64,000 nucleotides of DNA from Pseudomonas sp. IB20 (GTDB taxonomy: Bacteria > Pseudomonadota > Gammaproteobacteria > Pseudomonadales > Pseudomonadaceae): contig NZ_CP046103.1 in NCBI RefSeq assembly GCF_009707325.1, forward strand, positions 3,395,610 to 3,459,609. Direction: 5' to 3'. The position numbers and the translations under genes are program-made. The notes below the pieces were generated by a model, which saw nothing but the letters and a program-made list of their open reading frames with translations, was not told the DNA's origin and searched no databases. Positions 42,090 to 51,229 of this stretch are shown here, in pieces; the first letter of the stretch is position 1; the number at the start of each line of letters is the position of its first letter.

Positions 42090-43186
42090 GACGCGACGCC
42101 CCATGTGTCGAGCAACACGCCGCCGACCACGCCGCTGCCGGCAATCGCGCTGTTCCACGCCACCACGTTCAGCGACAGCGCCACATCCGCACCGTCGCCA
42201 GCGGCATCCGCCAGGGCGGTTTGCAGCAGCGTGGCAGCGCCGCCGAAGCTCAGCCCCCACACGGCCACGCCAAGGTAAACCACCCAAGGCACGCTGCCCG
42301 CCACACCGAACACCACAGACACCAATGCAAAGCTCGCCAGGCTCACCAGAACGGTTTTGCGCAACATCGCCTCAACCAACCTGGCCGTCAGCCAGATCCC
42401 GGCCAACGCCGCGATGCCGAACACCAACAGCACCAGATCCACGCGAGTCGTCAGGCCTGCCGGCAGCAAAAACGGGGCGATGTAGGTGTACAGAATGTTG
42501 TGCGCCAGCATCCAGCTGATCACCACCGCCAGCACCGGCCGCACGCCAGGCGTGGTCAGCACTTTGGCCAACGACACACGCTGATGCGCAGCCTGCGGCG
42601 CGTAGTCCGGGACTTTCACCAGCACCCACACGATCAACACCAGCGTCAGCGCCGACATGAGGCCGAACGTGGTGCGCCAGCCCACCAGGCCACCCAGCCA
42701 AGTACCGAGCGGCACGCCCAGTGACAGCGCAATCGGTGTGCCGACCATCGCCAACGCCAGCGCCCTGCCCTGTTGATGCGGCGCGACCATGCGCCGGGCG
42801 TAACCGGCCAGCAGGCTCCAGGCCAGCCCCGCCGCGACCCCGGCGAAGAACCGCGCCACCAGGGTCAAACCGTAATGGGACGACAGCGCCGTGATGGAAT
42901 TGAACAGCAGAAAACCGACGATGGTCAGCAACAGCACATTGCGCCGACGCCAGCCACGGGTGGCGATGGTCATGGGAATTACCGCCAGCACTGAACCCAG
43001 CGCGTAGGCGGTGACCATCTGCCCGGCCATCGACGGCGAAATCGCCAGGCCGTCGCTGATCAACGGCAACAGGCCGGCGGGCAGGGTTTCGGTGACGATG
43101 CAGATGAAACCGGTCATGGCCAGGGCGAGCAAGGCGCCGATGGGCAAGCGCTCGGACGACGCGGATAAGCTGAGTGAGGGGGTCAT
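41969..43186 (-). CDS. MFS transporter (sugar/drug efflux type)
   Basis: A 405-aa, 12-helix exporter of the AraJ/SotB-like group. GFICIVTETLPAGLLPLISDGL in helix 1, the drug-efflux motif C-like region GTPIALSLGVPLGTWLGG in helix 5. Divergent from a TetR-type regulator with paired operators between them, so induction by its substrate is likely. The C-terminal end and stop lie in the second copy of the 175-bp tandem repeat. Confidence 0.9.
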   Translation of the reverse strand: MTPSLSLSASSERLPIGALLALAMTGFICIVTETLPAGLLPLISDGLAISPSMAGQMVTAYALGSVLAVIPMTIATRGWRRRNVLLLTIVGFLLFNSITALSSHYGLTLVARFFAGVAAGLAWSLLAGYARRMVAPHQQGRALALAMVGTPIALSLGVPLGTWLGGLVGWRTTFGLMSALTLVLIVWVLVKVPDYAPQAAHQRVSLAKVLTTPGVRPVLAVVISWMLAHNILYTYIAPFLLPAGLTTRVDLVLLVFGIAALAGIWLTARLVEAMLRKTVLVSLASFALVSVVFGVAGSVPWVVYLGVAVWGLSFGGAATLLQTALADAAGDGADVALSLNVVAWNSAIAGSGVVGGVLLDTWGVASFPWAMALLIAMAFAIAWSAHAHGFKPGARGTEKPFVAGH

Positions 43187-43208
43187 GGGTAACTCCTTGA
43201 GGCGACTT

Positions 43209-43280
43209 AAATACTGATCGATACAAATATTGGAAGCAACATCGACATATTGTCAACGACTTATGTATCGACTAGTATTT
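43209..43280. promoter_or_regulatory. Paired operator between MFS and TetR genes
   Basis: AAATACTGATCGATAC (43209-43224) and GTATCGACTAGTATTT (43265-43280) are 16-bp inverted arms with two mismatches, 40 bp apart, placed before the MFS start (43186) and the TetR start (43307). The likely ligand is the adjacent TetR protein, controlling both genes. Confidence 0.7.
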
Positions 43281-43306
43281 ATCTCGTTCTGCACAGGAGA
43301 CTGGAC

Positions 43307-44011
43307 ATGGCACAAATGGGCCGCCCGCGTAATTTCGACCGCGACCAGGCCGTGGAACAGGCCCTGCACCTGTTCTGGCAGCACGGTTACGACGCCACCT
43401 CACTCGCCCAGCTCAAGGCCGGCCTGGGTGGCGGTATCTCCGCGCCGAGTTTTTATGCAGCCTTCGGCTCCAAAGAGGCGCTGTTCGATGAGTGTGTGCA
43501 ACGCTATTTGGCGACCTACGCCCGGGTCACCGAATGCCTGTGGGACGGCACCCTGCTGCCGCGTAAGGCCCTCGAAACCGCGCTGCGCCAATCGGCGCGC
43601 ATGCAGTGTGACGATGGGCATCCCAAGGGCTGCATGGTGGCGCTGGGCGTGATGAGCGCACCCAGCCCGGAGAACGCGCGGGTGACGCAGGCATTGACGC
43701 AATCGCGCGCGCGAACGCGGGCGGGGATTGTGGCGTGTGTTGAGCGAGGCATCCGTGCCGGTCAACTGCCGGACACGCTTCATGCACCGGCAATGGCGAC
43801 CGTGTTTGACAGCTTCCTGCAGGGCGTTTCGATCCTGGCGCGCGATGATGTGCCCTACACAGTGATCGACGCGGCGATCAGCCAAATTTTGCTGACGTGG
43901 GATATCGCCGCGTCTACGGCGCCGCCCATTCGTCACGACACGCCAGTAAAAAATCCACAAACGCCCGCACCCGATGCGGCACATAGCGCCCATGGGGGTA
44001 CAGCAAGGTAA
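43307..44011 (+). CDS. TetR/AcrR-family transcriptional regulator
   Basis: A 234-codon regulator. HTH in NFDRDQAVEQALHLFWQHGYDATSLAQLKAGLGGG...SFYAAFGSKEALFDE; effector domain follows. The start at 43307 (MAQMGRPRNFDRDQ) is preceded by caggaga. The family normally ends near ILLTWDIAA; the extra ~30 residues overlap a LysR remnant on the other strand and may come from loss of the original stop. Likely represses the divergent MFS gene. Confidence 0.88.
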   Translation: MAQMGRPRNFDRDQAVEQALHLFWQHGYDATSLAQLKAGLGGGISAPSFYAAFGSKEALFDECVQRYLATYARVTECLWDGTLLPRKALETALRQSARMQCDDGHPKGCMVALGVMSAPSPENARVTQALTQSRARTRAGIVACVERGIRAGQLPDTLHAPAMATVFDSFLQGVSILARDDVPYTVIDAAISQILLTWDIAASTAPPIRHDTPVKNPQTPAPDAAHSAHGGTAR

Positions 44012-44072
44012 ACGGTCGCGAGCGCCCACCAAAGGGTTTCAGCACTTCCACGAGTGTGCCGTCAGCCAACCA
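43914..44072 (-). pseudogene. C-terminal remnant of a LysR-type regulator
   Basis: Fifty-two codons: WLADGTLVEVLKPFGGRSRP then FTLLYPHGRYVPHRVRAFVD and FLLACRDEWAAP. This is the standard LysR effector-domain end (HGRYVPHRVRAFVDFL). The HTH and most of the effector domain are missing. The fragment is joined at about 44071 to the start of an ECF sigma factor gene. Confidence 0.85.
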
Positions 44073-44184
44073 GGTCTTCGGCATCGGCACTGTGCCCCAA
44101 ACGCCGATGCAGCCAGCCCCGAAGCCAGCCATGGTGATTCGCATACAACTGGGCGACCGGCGAGGCGATGCTGTCGTCGTGCAT
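44071..44184 (-). pseudogene. 5' remnant of a FecI-like ECF sigma factor gene
   Basis: Thirty-eight codons from an ATG: MHDDSIASPVAQLYANHHGW then LRGWLHRRLGHSADAEDL. The pattern HHGWLxGWLxRRLG...ADAEDL is the sigma-70 region 2 start of FecI/PvdS-like iron-starvation sigma factors. The frame then hits GTT GGC TGA inside LysR sequence. A Fur-box-like sequence lies just upstream, so this was an iron-regulated sigma gene. Confidence 0.8.
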
Positions 44185-44198
44185 GTCAGATCCGCATT

Positions 44199-44220
44199 AA
44201 ATGATAATGCTTCTCATTTT
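44199..44220 (-). promoter_or_regulatory. Fur-box-like site
   Basis: aaatgataatgcttctcattt at 44199-44219 has the alternating GATAAT/ATTATC-type hexamers of a Fur box, 15 bp upstream of the sigma-factor remnant's ATG. It now drives only a broken gene. Confidence 0.7.
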
Positions 44221-44287
44221 ATGGCTTTATGGTGGGCGTTGTATAGGGGCTGGGATCGCTGCCATGGGCCAAATCCAAGGCAAAAAA

Positions 44288-44313
44288 AAGCCTGCATCTC
44301 TGCAGGCTTTTCT
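44288..44313 (-). terminator. Rho-independent terminator of tRNA-Asn
   Basis: On the minus strand AAGCCTGCA-GAG-ATGCAGGCTT followed by a T-run (+ strand aaaaaaaa at 44282-44289), six bases beyond the tRNA 3' end. Confidence 0.85.
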
Positions 44314-44318
44314 CTATC

Positions 44319-44394
44319 TGGCTCCACGACCTGGACTCGAACCAGGGACCCAATGATTAACAGTCATTTGCTCTACCAACTGAGCTATCGCGGA
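44319..44394 (-). tRNA. tRNA-Asn (GTT)
   Basis: A 76-nt tRNA with encoded CCA. 5' TCCGCGA pairs with 3' TCGTGGA; D-loop AGCTCAGTTGGTAGAGC; anticodon arm ATGACTGTTAATCAT with GTT; T-arm CCTGGTTCGAGTCCAGG. tRNA genes are common integration sites, and a chimeric gene remnant lies on its downstream side. Confidence 0.97.
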
Positions 44395-44481
44395 ATGCGC
44401 CGTATGTTACTGATTAAAAAGAAGAAGTCAAGCACTGAAGGTGCACTCAGCCGAATTCCTACAAATGACCGCTGCAACCTT

Positions 44482-45366
44482 CTACACCGGGCTGGCCATT
44501 TCCTTGGCCAGATCCAGCCAGGCGCGGGCCGCCGGCGGCAGGTGCGCGCTGGCGCGCCAGACCAGGGCGATGTGCCAATCGGTGTGGGGTTCGTCCAAGG
44601 GGATCAGGGCGATGCCGGGGTGTTGGTATTTGTGCGCGAGCATGCGTGGCAGGAAGGCGACGCCCAACCCTGCGGAAACCAGGTCGACGATAAAGTCGAT
44701 TTGCCCACTGCGGGCGGTGACCCGAGGCGTGACGCCTTTGCGTTCGCAGGCGGCGAGGATTTTGGCGTTCAGGGCAAAACCGGCTTCGAACAAGATGAAC
44801 GGTGAATCGGCCAGGTCAGTGAAGTCGATGCGTTTGCGTCGGGCCAGTGGGTGGCTCATGGGCAACACGGCCATCAGCGGTTCATTGCGCACGGGTTGGT
44901 AGTCGAAGCCTTCGTCCGCCGGCAGTAGCAAGGCCGCCAGGTCGACCTCCCCGGCCTCGAGGCATTCGCGCAGGCGTTTGCTGCCGTATTCGGTGAGTTC
45001 GATGTCGATGTCGGGGTAGCGCGTGCGATAGGCGGCGAACATCGCCGCAAACAATACGCCGCAGCCGACCGGTGGCAAGCCGATGCGCAGCACGCCGCGC
45101 TTGAGGCCGCGCAGGTCGTTGATCTCGGCCACCAGGTCGTTGTGCTCGGCGAGCAACACCAGTGCGCGGCGGTAGGCAATTTCGCCGGCGGCGGTCAGTT
45201 CATTCTTGTGGCCGAGGCGATTGAGCAGCGGCGTGCCCAATTCATCTTCCAGCGTCTTGACCGCCTTGCTCACCGTGGATTGGGTCAACGCCACTACGTC
45301 AGCCGCTTGGGAGAAGCCGCCCTGGCGCACCACCTCAACAAAGGCACGCAATGTTCGCAGGTTCAT
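44482..45366 (-). CDS. LysR-family regulator divergent from lldD
   Basis: A 294-aa LysR protein. HTH MNLRTLRAFVEVVRQGGFSQAADVVALTQSTVSKAVKTLEDELG and effector domain with GLPPVGCGVLFAAMF. Divergent from the lactate dehydrogenase gene with 101 bp between starts and a palindromic T-N11-A-type site between them, so it is the probable lactate (or related hydroxy acid) regulator. Confidence 0.9.
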   Translation of the reverse strand: MNLRTLRAFVEVVRQGGFSQAADVVALTQSTVSKAVKTLEDELGTPLLNRLGHKNELTAAGEIAYRRALVLLAEHNDLVAEINDLRGLKRGVLRIGLPPVGCGVLFAAMFAAYRTRYPDIDIELTEYGSKRLRECLEAGEVDLAALLLPADEGFDYQPVRNEPLMAVLPMSHPLARRKRIDFTDLADSPFILFEAGFALNAKILAACERKGVTPRVTARSGQIDFIVDLVSAGLGVAFLPRMLAHKYQHPGIALIPLDEPHTDWHIALVWRASAHLPPAARAWLDLAKEMASPV

Positions 45367-45396
45367 CGGTATTCCCTTAGCGACTGGATGCTAGTA

Positions 45397-45413
45397 ATAA
45401 AAGTTGTTTTTAT
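45397..45413. promoter_or_regulatory. Palindromic LysR-type site upstream of lldD
   Basis: ATAAAA-GTTGT-TTTTAT is an inverted repeat with T-rich arms, located 31 bp from the LysR start and 55 bp from the lldD start. Fits a LysR recognition site. Confidence 0.55.
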
Positions 45414-45467
45414 CATGCCAGCTTTTTGCTTATCGTGGAGCAACCTTGCTCTGTGGAGAACCCGTTC

Positions 45468-46625
45468 ATGATCATCTCGTCCGCCTCCGACTACCGTGCC
45501 GCCGCCAAGCGCAAGCTGCCGCGCTTTCTGTTCGATTACATCGACGGTGGCGCGTACGCCGAGCACACGCTGCGTGCCAACAGTTCGGACCTGGCCGAGA
45601 TCAGCCTGCGCCAGCGCGTCCTGCGCAATGTCGACAACCTGAGCCTGAAAACCACCCTGTTCGGCCAGGAGTTGGCCATGCCGGTGATCCTCAGCCCCGT
45701 CGGCCTGACCGGCATGTACGCACGGCGCGGTGAAGTGCAGGCGGCCAAGGCCGCGGCGAACAAGGGCATCCCGTTCTGCCTGTCGACGGTGTCGGTGTGT
45801 TCGATTGAAGAAGTGGCGTCGCAAAGCCCGCAGTCGATCTGGTTCCAGCTGTATGTGCTCAAGGACCGCGGCTTTATGCGCAACGCCCTGGAGCGGGCAC
45901 AGGCCGCCGGGGTGACCACGCTGGTGTTCACCGTCGACATGCCCACGCCGGGTGCGCGTTACCGCGATGCGCACTCGGGCATGTCCGGGCCGTTCGCGGC
46001 TTCGCGACGCATGCTGCAGGCCATCACCAAGCCGCAATGGGCCTTCGATGTAGGGTTGATGGGCCGCCCGCACGACTTGGGCAATATCTCCAAATACCTC
46101 GGCAAGCCGACCCACCTGGAAGATTACATCGGCTGGCTGGCGAACAATTTCGACCCCTCGATCAGCTGGAAAGACCTGGAGTGGATCCGCGAGTTCTGGA
46201 AAGGCCCGATGATCATCAAAGGCATACTCGACCCCCAGGACGCAAAGGATGCCGTGAGTTTCGGCGCCGACGGTATCGTCGTCTCCAACCACGGCGGCCG
46301 TCAGTTGGACGGCGTGCTGTCCACCGCCAAAGCGCTGCCACCGATTGCCGAGGTGGTGGGCGATGACCTCACGGTGCTGGTGGACTCCGGCATTCGCTCC
46401 GGGCTCGACGTGGTGCGCATGCTTGCCCTGGGTGCCAAGGGCTGCCTGCTGGGCCGCGCCAACGCCTATGCACTGGCTGCCGATGGCCAGCGCGGGGTGG
46501 AGAACCTGCTGGATATTTTCGCTAAGGAAATGCGCGTGGCCATGACCTTGACCGGCGTCACCTCAATCGAGCAGATCGACGCCACACTAACCCTACTGAC
46601 GTCATTACGCAACGACCTTTTTTGA
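45468..46625 (+). CDS. lldD: FMN-dependent L-lactate dehydrogenase
   Basis: A 385-aa (S)-2-hydroxy-acid oxidase-family enzyme oxidising L-lactate to pyruvate at the inner membrane. Family features: [50 protein letters not shown], the catalytic His in [12 protein letters not shown], and FMN phosphate site [20 protein letters not shown]. Start 45468 ([15 protein letters not shown]) has ggagaa upstream and matches E. coli LldD. No lactate permease (LldP) is adjacent; regulator is LysR instead of the usual GntR type. Confidence 0.95.
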   Translation: MIISSASDYRAAAKRKLPRFLFDYIDGGAYAEHTLRANSSDLAEISLRQRVLRNVDNLSLKTTLFGQELAMPVILSPVGLTGMYARRGEVQAAKAAANKGIPFCLSTVSVCSIEEVASQSPQSIWFQLYVLKDRGFMRNALERAQAAGVTTLVFTVDMPTPGARYRDAHSGMSGPFAASRRMLQAITKPQWAFDVGLMGRPHDLGNISKYLGKPTHLEDYIGWLANNFDPSISWKDLEWIREFWKGPMIIKGILDPQDAKDAVSFGADGIVVSNHGGRQLDGVLSTAKALPPIAEVVGDDLTVLVDSGIRSGLDVVRMLALGAKGCLLGRANAYALAADGQRGVENLLDIFAKEMRVAMTLTGVTSIEQIDATLTLLTSLRNDLF

Positions 46626-46876
46626 CTTTAAAAATGGTCGTTGATTTATACGGAGTTTTATTAAGTTAAACAAAGTGGCACGAATATCGCTCTAAGCCCT
46701 TTCAAGCAGGTTAAGCGATGACAAGACGTGTGGCAGGGCCTAGGGGTTATAACCCCGGGCAAAGCGGTTTAGACTGTTTCCGATGTTTTACAGAACTGAA
46801 GGAGCAGTAAGACGCTTGGCATTCGCCACTCTCATCGAGCCTGTAAGACAGTTAAGTGCTTAGAGGCCGTTAGCTT
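46626..46876. other. Intergenic region between lldD and the diguanylate cyclase
   Basis: No gene seen. AT-rich block near 46625-46690 and a gggttataaccccgg hairpin-like palindrome at 46743-46757, which could act as a terminator-like or regulatory structure before the cyclase promoter. Confidence 0.5.
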
Positions 46877-47803
46877 ATGAAATCACCAACCCAGACCAAC
46901 GCAATTGACTTCGACAGTGCAAAATTGCAACGCCTGGGGTTTGGTCAACCAGCCCTTCGTCCCCGCCGTCCCGTCACTTTTAACGAACTGCGCCAGCAAC
47001 TGGGCCAGCAATTGCAGACCAGCCTGGAGCCGGAGCGCATCCTTGGCCTGTTCTTTCGCGAGGTGCAACGCCTGGTGCCCCTGGACGCGTTGCACTACCG
47101 CCATGAACCCAGCGACCTGCGCCTGGAATTCGGCCATCGCGGCCACCACTCGGTGAGCTACACCTTGAGCCATGAAGGCGAGCATTTGGGCGAGCTGATA
47201 TTCCGTCGCAACCAGCGCTTAATGGACGACGAACTGAGCCAGTTGGAGGCGCTGCTGGCGAGCTTGCTGTACCCGATGCGCAACGCCCTGCTCTACCGTA
47301 CCGCCACCCGCAGCGCGCTGCGCGATCCATTGACCGAAACCGGCAATCGCATTGCCATGGACCAGACCCTGCAACGGGAAATCGACATGGCCCGGCGGCA
47401 CCTGAGCCCGCTGTCCTTGCTGATGCTGGACATCGATCACTTCAAGAACATCAACGACACCCACGGTCATGCGGCCGGCGACAAAGTACTGCGCGCCGTG
47501 GCCGGCTCGATCAAAAGCCAACTGCGCAACGTGGACATGGTGTTTCGGTTTGGCGGGGAAGAGTTTCTAATCCTGCTGTCGAACACCGGCCGGGATGCGG
47601 CAGGCATGGTCGGCGAGCGCTTGCGCCGGGCTGCACACGCTCAGGATTACTGGGCAGATGACACCAAGATCGAATTGACGGTGAGCCTGGGCTGCTCGAC
47701 CTTGCTGGCCGCCGAGTCGGCCGAAAGCCTATTACGCCGCGCCGACAACGCCTTGTACGTGGCCAAGCGCGAAGGCCGCAACCGCTTGGCAATGGCGGGG
47801 TAA
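46877..47803 (+). CDS. GGDEF diguanylate cyclase
   Basis: A 308-aa soluble cyclase making c-di-GMP. N-terminal GAF-like region (residues ~30-140, no membrane helix), then the GGDEF domain starting DPLTETGNRIAMDQTL. The active site is FRFGGEEFLILL and an I-site RNVD lies five residues upstream, so product inhibition is expected. Acts in biofilm or motility control. N-terminal signal unknown. Confidence 0.93.
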   Translation: MKSPTQTNAIDFDSAKLQRLGFGQPALRPRRPVTFNELRQQLGQQLQTSLEPERILGLFFREVQRLVPLDALHYRHEPSDLRLEFGHRGHHSVSYTLSHEGEHLGELIFRRNQRLMDDELSQLEALLASLLYPMRNALLYRTATRSALRDPLTETGNRIAMDQTLQREIDMARRHLSPLSLLMLDIDHFKNINDTHGHAAGDKVLRAVAGSIKSQLRNVDMVFRFGGEEFLILLSNTGRDAAGMVGERLRRAAHAQDYWADDTKIELTVSLGCSTLLAAESAESLLRRADNALYVAKREGRNRLAMAG

Positions 47804-47825
47804 GCACCCCGCCATCACCTTTACA

Positions 47826-48638
47826 TCACGCCTCGCTGGCGACGCGTGCTTGACGCTCGCGAATCGCTAGGGGCGCCTTTTCCTTGTCTTTCTCCTTCTC
47901 CAAACGCATGCAGCTTTCCAAAAACAGGTACATGTAGTCATAGCTTTTGCACACGGCCTGACGCAGTTCTTCCTGCAAGGTTTTGCTCGGATTCATCCCT
48001 GCCAGGGTGCAGATTATTTCGAGCGCTTCCCACGGGTGGGCATCGTCGTACTGCGCGTGCATCTTCAACCATTTCATGGCGCGCTTGCGCTCTTCCTCAG
48101 GGAAGGCTGCCGCGTACACACCGGTCGAACACACCACGGCAGACCACTCCCCGGTCGCCCCCTCGATCGCGTAGTTGGTCGCGGCAATCGCAACGATCAA
48201 CGAATCGGCCGAGCTGGTGTGCCAGCACCAATGGCTCAGTGCGTGCAATTCCGGCGGTACGTTCTGCGCTTGCAACTCTTCCAGGCTCACGCCATGGGCG
48301 CGGGCCCAATGTACCCAATAGTCGGCATGGTTCAGTTCCACGCGAATATTACGCATCAGCCACCGGCGCGCCATATCCTCCCCAGGATGGCGGGCAAACT
48401 TGGTCTTGGTGAGGTTTTGTGCCATGTACAAGGCAAACTGCTCCACCACTGGCCAGCCACCGATAAGGTAGTGGCGCATGGTCTTGGCGCTGAGCGTGTT
48501 ATCGCGCATGCGCTGATACAGTTCGTGCTCGACAACTCGGCGCTTGCTCTCGCTACAGGCCTGGATCAATTGTTGCGCCCAGGCAGGGTAACTTGAGGCT
48601 TCCATAAGCGGGCCGGTTCTGTTGAAGGTGTCGATCAC
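47826..48638 (-). CDS. TenA/PqqC-like (haem-oxygenase fold) protein
   Basis: A 270-aa all-helical protein of the iron-containing redox/TENA-THI4-PQQC fold. Features: HELYQRMRDNTLSAKTMRHYLIGGW, PGEDMARRWLMRNIRVELNHADYW and YAIEGATGEWS, with conserved His and Glu residues that could bind a metal or ligand. Often labelled a TenA regulator, but it has no DNA-binding domain. Function unknown. Confidence 0.85.
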   Translation of the reverse strand: MIDTFNRTGPLMEASSYPAWAQQLIQACSESKRRVVEHELYQRMRDNTLSAKTMRHYLIGGWPVVEQFALYMAQNLTKTKFARHPGEDMARRWLMRNIRVELNHADYWVHWARAHGVSLEELQAQNVPPELHALSHWCWHTSSADSLIVAIAATNYAIEGATGEWSAVVCSTGVYAAAFPEEERKRAMKWLKMHAQYDDAHPWEALEIICTLAGMNPSKTLQEELRQAVCKSYDYMYLFLESCMRLEKEKDKEKAPLAIRERQARVASEA

Positions 48639-48683
48639 TGTAAGGCTCCTTTTTTAGTGTGATAGTACAGACCAGCAAATGTT

Positions 48684-51158
48684 TCAACGGAATGTGCCGG
48701 GCGCCTTGAATAACAGAGGCTGCGGCCGCACAGGTCGACACTGCAAGCTATCAAAGGTAAACAATTGCGGGCGTTCAATCAGGTAGCCCTGAGCGTAATC
48801 CACACCGATCTCAAGTAAAGCCTGTTCGATTTGCGGTGTTTCAACAAACTCGGCAATGGTGCGCTTACCCATGACGTGGCCGATGTGGTTGATCACTTCG
48901 ACCATCGCGCGGTTAATCGGGTCGTCCAGCATATCCTTTACGAAACTTCCATCGATCTTCAGGAAGTCTACAGGTAAATGTTTGAGATAGGCGAATGAGG
49001 ACATTCCGGCACAAAAGTCATCCAGTGAGAAATAGCAACCTAACGCTTTGAGTTCATTAATAAAACGAATCGCACTACCCAAATTTGCGATAGCACTGGT
49101 CTCTGTTATTTCAAAACATATCATTTCTGGCGGAATGTTATAAACCGCGAATTTCTCACGCAAAAATCCGAGAAAGTCGTCATCGCCAATAGTAATACCT
49201 GACAGATTAATCGCACACATCGCCATTGGCCGGTCTGGCCGCTCAAGCATGCAGTTGGCAATAATCTTGAACACGTTCTCTACCACCCAGCGGTCCAGCG
49301 ATGTCATCAGGCCATAACGCTCGGCGGCGGGGATAAAACTGTCCGGCAAAATGATCCGACCGGCCTCGTCGTGCAGGCGCAGCAGAATTTCCACATGACC
49401 ATTGCCGCCTTCGGTGTGGCCCAAAGGCGAAATTTCCTGCGCATACAAGCAAAACCGATTTTCCTCCAGGGCCATGTGCAGGCGCTGCACCCAAGCCATT
49501 TCTCCAAACCGCAGGGACAACTCCGAGTCATCGGCATGGTAGACCTGCACGCGGTTGCGGCCCTTTTCCTTGGCCATGTAACAGGCCATGTCGGCGGCGC
49601 GCAGCGAGGTTTCCAACGTGGTCGGGGTTTGCGAGATATGCACCAGGCCAATACTGACGGTGGTCATGAACGGTCGGCCTTTCCACACGAAATGCAGGTT
49701 TTGCACGGTATGGCGCAGGCTCTCAGCGATCTTCTCCGCAACCGGCGCCGGGCAATTCTCCAAGAGGATGCCAAACTCGTCGCCGCCCAGACGTGCCAGG
49801 GTGTCACCCTCGCGCAGGTCCGATTGCAGCAGCGCGCAGATATGCCGCAACAACTCGTCACCGGCAGCATGGCCGCAGGTATCGTTGACCAGCTTGAACT
49901 GGTCCAGGTCGAGGAACATCAACGCATGCCGAGCATTTTTCTGCCGTGCTACCCGTTGCAGCACCTGCTCCAGGCGGAACTCGAATTCGCGCCGGTTGGC
50001 CAAGCCAGTCAAGGCATCATGGGTCGCTTGCCACGACAGGTTGGCGATGTACTGGCGCTCCTGGGTCATGTCGTGCAGCACCAGCACCGCGCCACTGACC
50101 TTACCGGCACTGCGGATCGGCGCGCCCACCAGCGTCACCGAGACCGTACTGCCGTCCACGCGCTGGATCAGCTTGGAATGCTCGCTGCCGCCACTGAGTT
50201 CGCCCTTGATGATGTGCTCGATCAGGGTAAAGCCGTCAGGCTCGGCATTTTCATCGAGCAGGCTGAACAACGCGGCCAAGGGCAAGCCTTGAGCCTGGGC
50301 GGTCTTCCAGTGGGTCAGCGCCTCGGCCGCCGGGTTCATGTAGGCGATAGCGCCGTCGACATCGGTGGTGATCACGCCGTCACCAATCGACTCCAGGGTA
50401 ATCTGCGCCCGCTCCTTCTCCGCTTGAAGCGCGCTGGCAAACTCATGGCGCTGGGTCAGCAGCTTGTGCGTGCGCAGCAGCGCCAGGGCGATCAGGCCCA
50501 AGGCCGTGGCCAGATTGGTGATCAACAACAGCCGCAGGATGACCCGCGAGCCCTCGCCCAAGGCATCGCTGAACGCCTTCGCCGCCGGTGTGACGCCATC
50601 GTTAATGGCCGTGATGCGCGTCTTCCAGTCCCGTACATCGTTGCTGTTGACTTGATTGGTGCGGATCGCTTGGTGCATCGCCTGAGCCAAGTCATCCAAC
50701 TGCACCAGATAACCGTCGCCCACAGTCCACAGTTCAATGGCTTTTTCCAAGTAGCTGAAATGGCGAAAATTGAGGTACAGCCAGATCAGGCTGGACACGT
50801 CATCAGGGTGGTTGCCGCCCTTGAGGATGCCCAGGCGCGCGGCGGGAAGGTCGGGGCTGACGCGATCCAGGGCGACACGTAACTCATGCCCGCCCTGGGG
50901 CACGGCGATGGCTTGCTGGTATTTGAGGTAAGTGGCAGGGTCGCGATTATCGGCGTAGAGGGTCAGGTAGTAGATAGCGTCTTTCTGGCCCTTGGACCAT
51001 AAGCTCTCACCCGCCACATAACCCCGCACCGCTGAAAGCACGTACAGACTGACGCTGCCTAACAATGCCTGGAACAGTACAACGGCAATAAAGGGCCAGA
51101 CGATGCCCAGCAGCCGAGGTCTGATTAACGTCGCTCCGAGAGTCCGCTTCTGCTTCAT
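48684..51158 (-). CDS. Membrane PAS-GGDEF-EAL c-di-GMP protein
   Basis: An 824-aa sensor. Helix 1 about residues 15-40 (LGIVWPFIAVVLFQALLGSV), periplasmic domain to about 205, helix 2 (LLLITNLATALGLIALALL), PAS domain (TLESIGDGVITTDVDGAIAYMNPAAEAL), GGDEF domain with RLGGDEFGIL and upstream I-site REGD, and EAL domain. EAL catalytic residues are all visible: EILLR (Ala replaced by Ile), NLSG, FEITE, DDFCAG (usually DDFGTG), LKIDGSF, EFVE. Probably bifunctional or phosphodiesterase-dominant. Signal unknown. Confidence 0.93.
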   Translation of the reverse strand: MKQKRTLGATLIRPRLLGIVWPFIAVVLFQALLGSVSLYVLSAVRGYVAGESLWSKGQKDAIYYLTLYADNRDPATYLKYQQAIAVPQGGHELRVALDRVSPDLPAARLGILKGGNHPDDVSSLIWLYLNFRHFSYLEKAIELWTVGDGYLVQLDDLAQAMHQAIRTNQVNSNDVRDWKTRITAINDGVTPAAKAFSDALGEGSRVILRLLLITNLATALGLIALALLRTHKLLTQRHEFASALQAEKERAQITLESIGDGVITTDVDGAIAYMNPAAEALTHWKTAQAQGLPLAALFSLLDENAEPDGFTLIEHIIKGELSGGSEHSKLIQRVDGSTVSVTLVGAPIRSAGKVSGAVLVLHDMTQERQYIANLSWQATHDALTGLANRREFEFRLEQVLQRVARQKNARHALMFLDLDQFKLVNDTCGHAAGDELLRHICALLQSDLREGDTLARLGGDEFGILLENCPAPVAEKIAESLRHTVQNLHFVWKGRPFMTTVSIGLVHISQTPTTLETSLRAADMACYMAKEKGRNRVQVYHADDSELSLRFGEMAWVQRLHMALEENRFCLYAQEISPLGHTEGGNGHVEILLRLHDEAGRIILPDSFIPAAERYGLMTSLDRWVVENVFKIIANCMLERPDRPMAMCAINLSGITIGDDDFLGFLREKFAVYNIPPEMICFEITETSAIANLGSAIRFINELKALGCYFSLDDFCAGMSSFAYLKHLPVDFLKIDGSFVKDMLDDPINRAMVEVINHIGHVMGKRTIAEFVETPQIEQALLEIGVDYAQGYLIERPQLFTFDSLQCRPVRPQPLLFKAPGTFR

Positions 51159-51229
51159 GAAGTCCCTTGCACATGCACAGCTTAATACGCACGCGAAAAT
51201 CCGCTCCCGATAGCACAGCTTAGGCTAAC

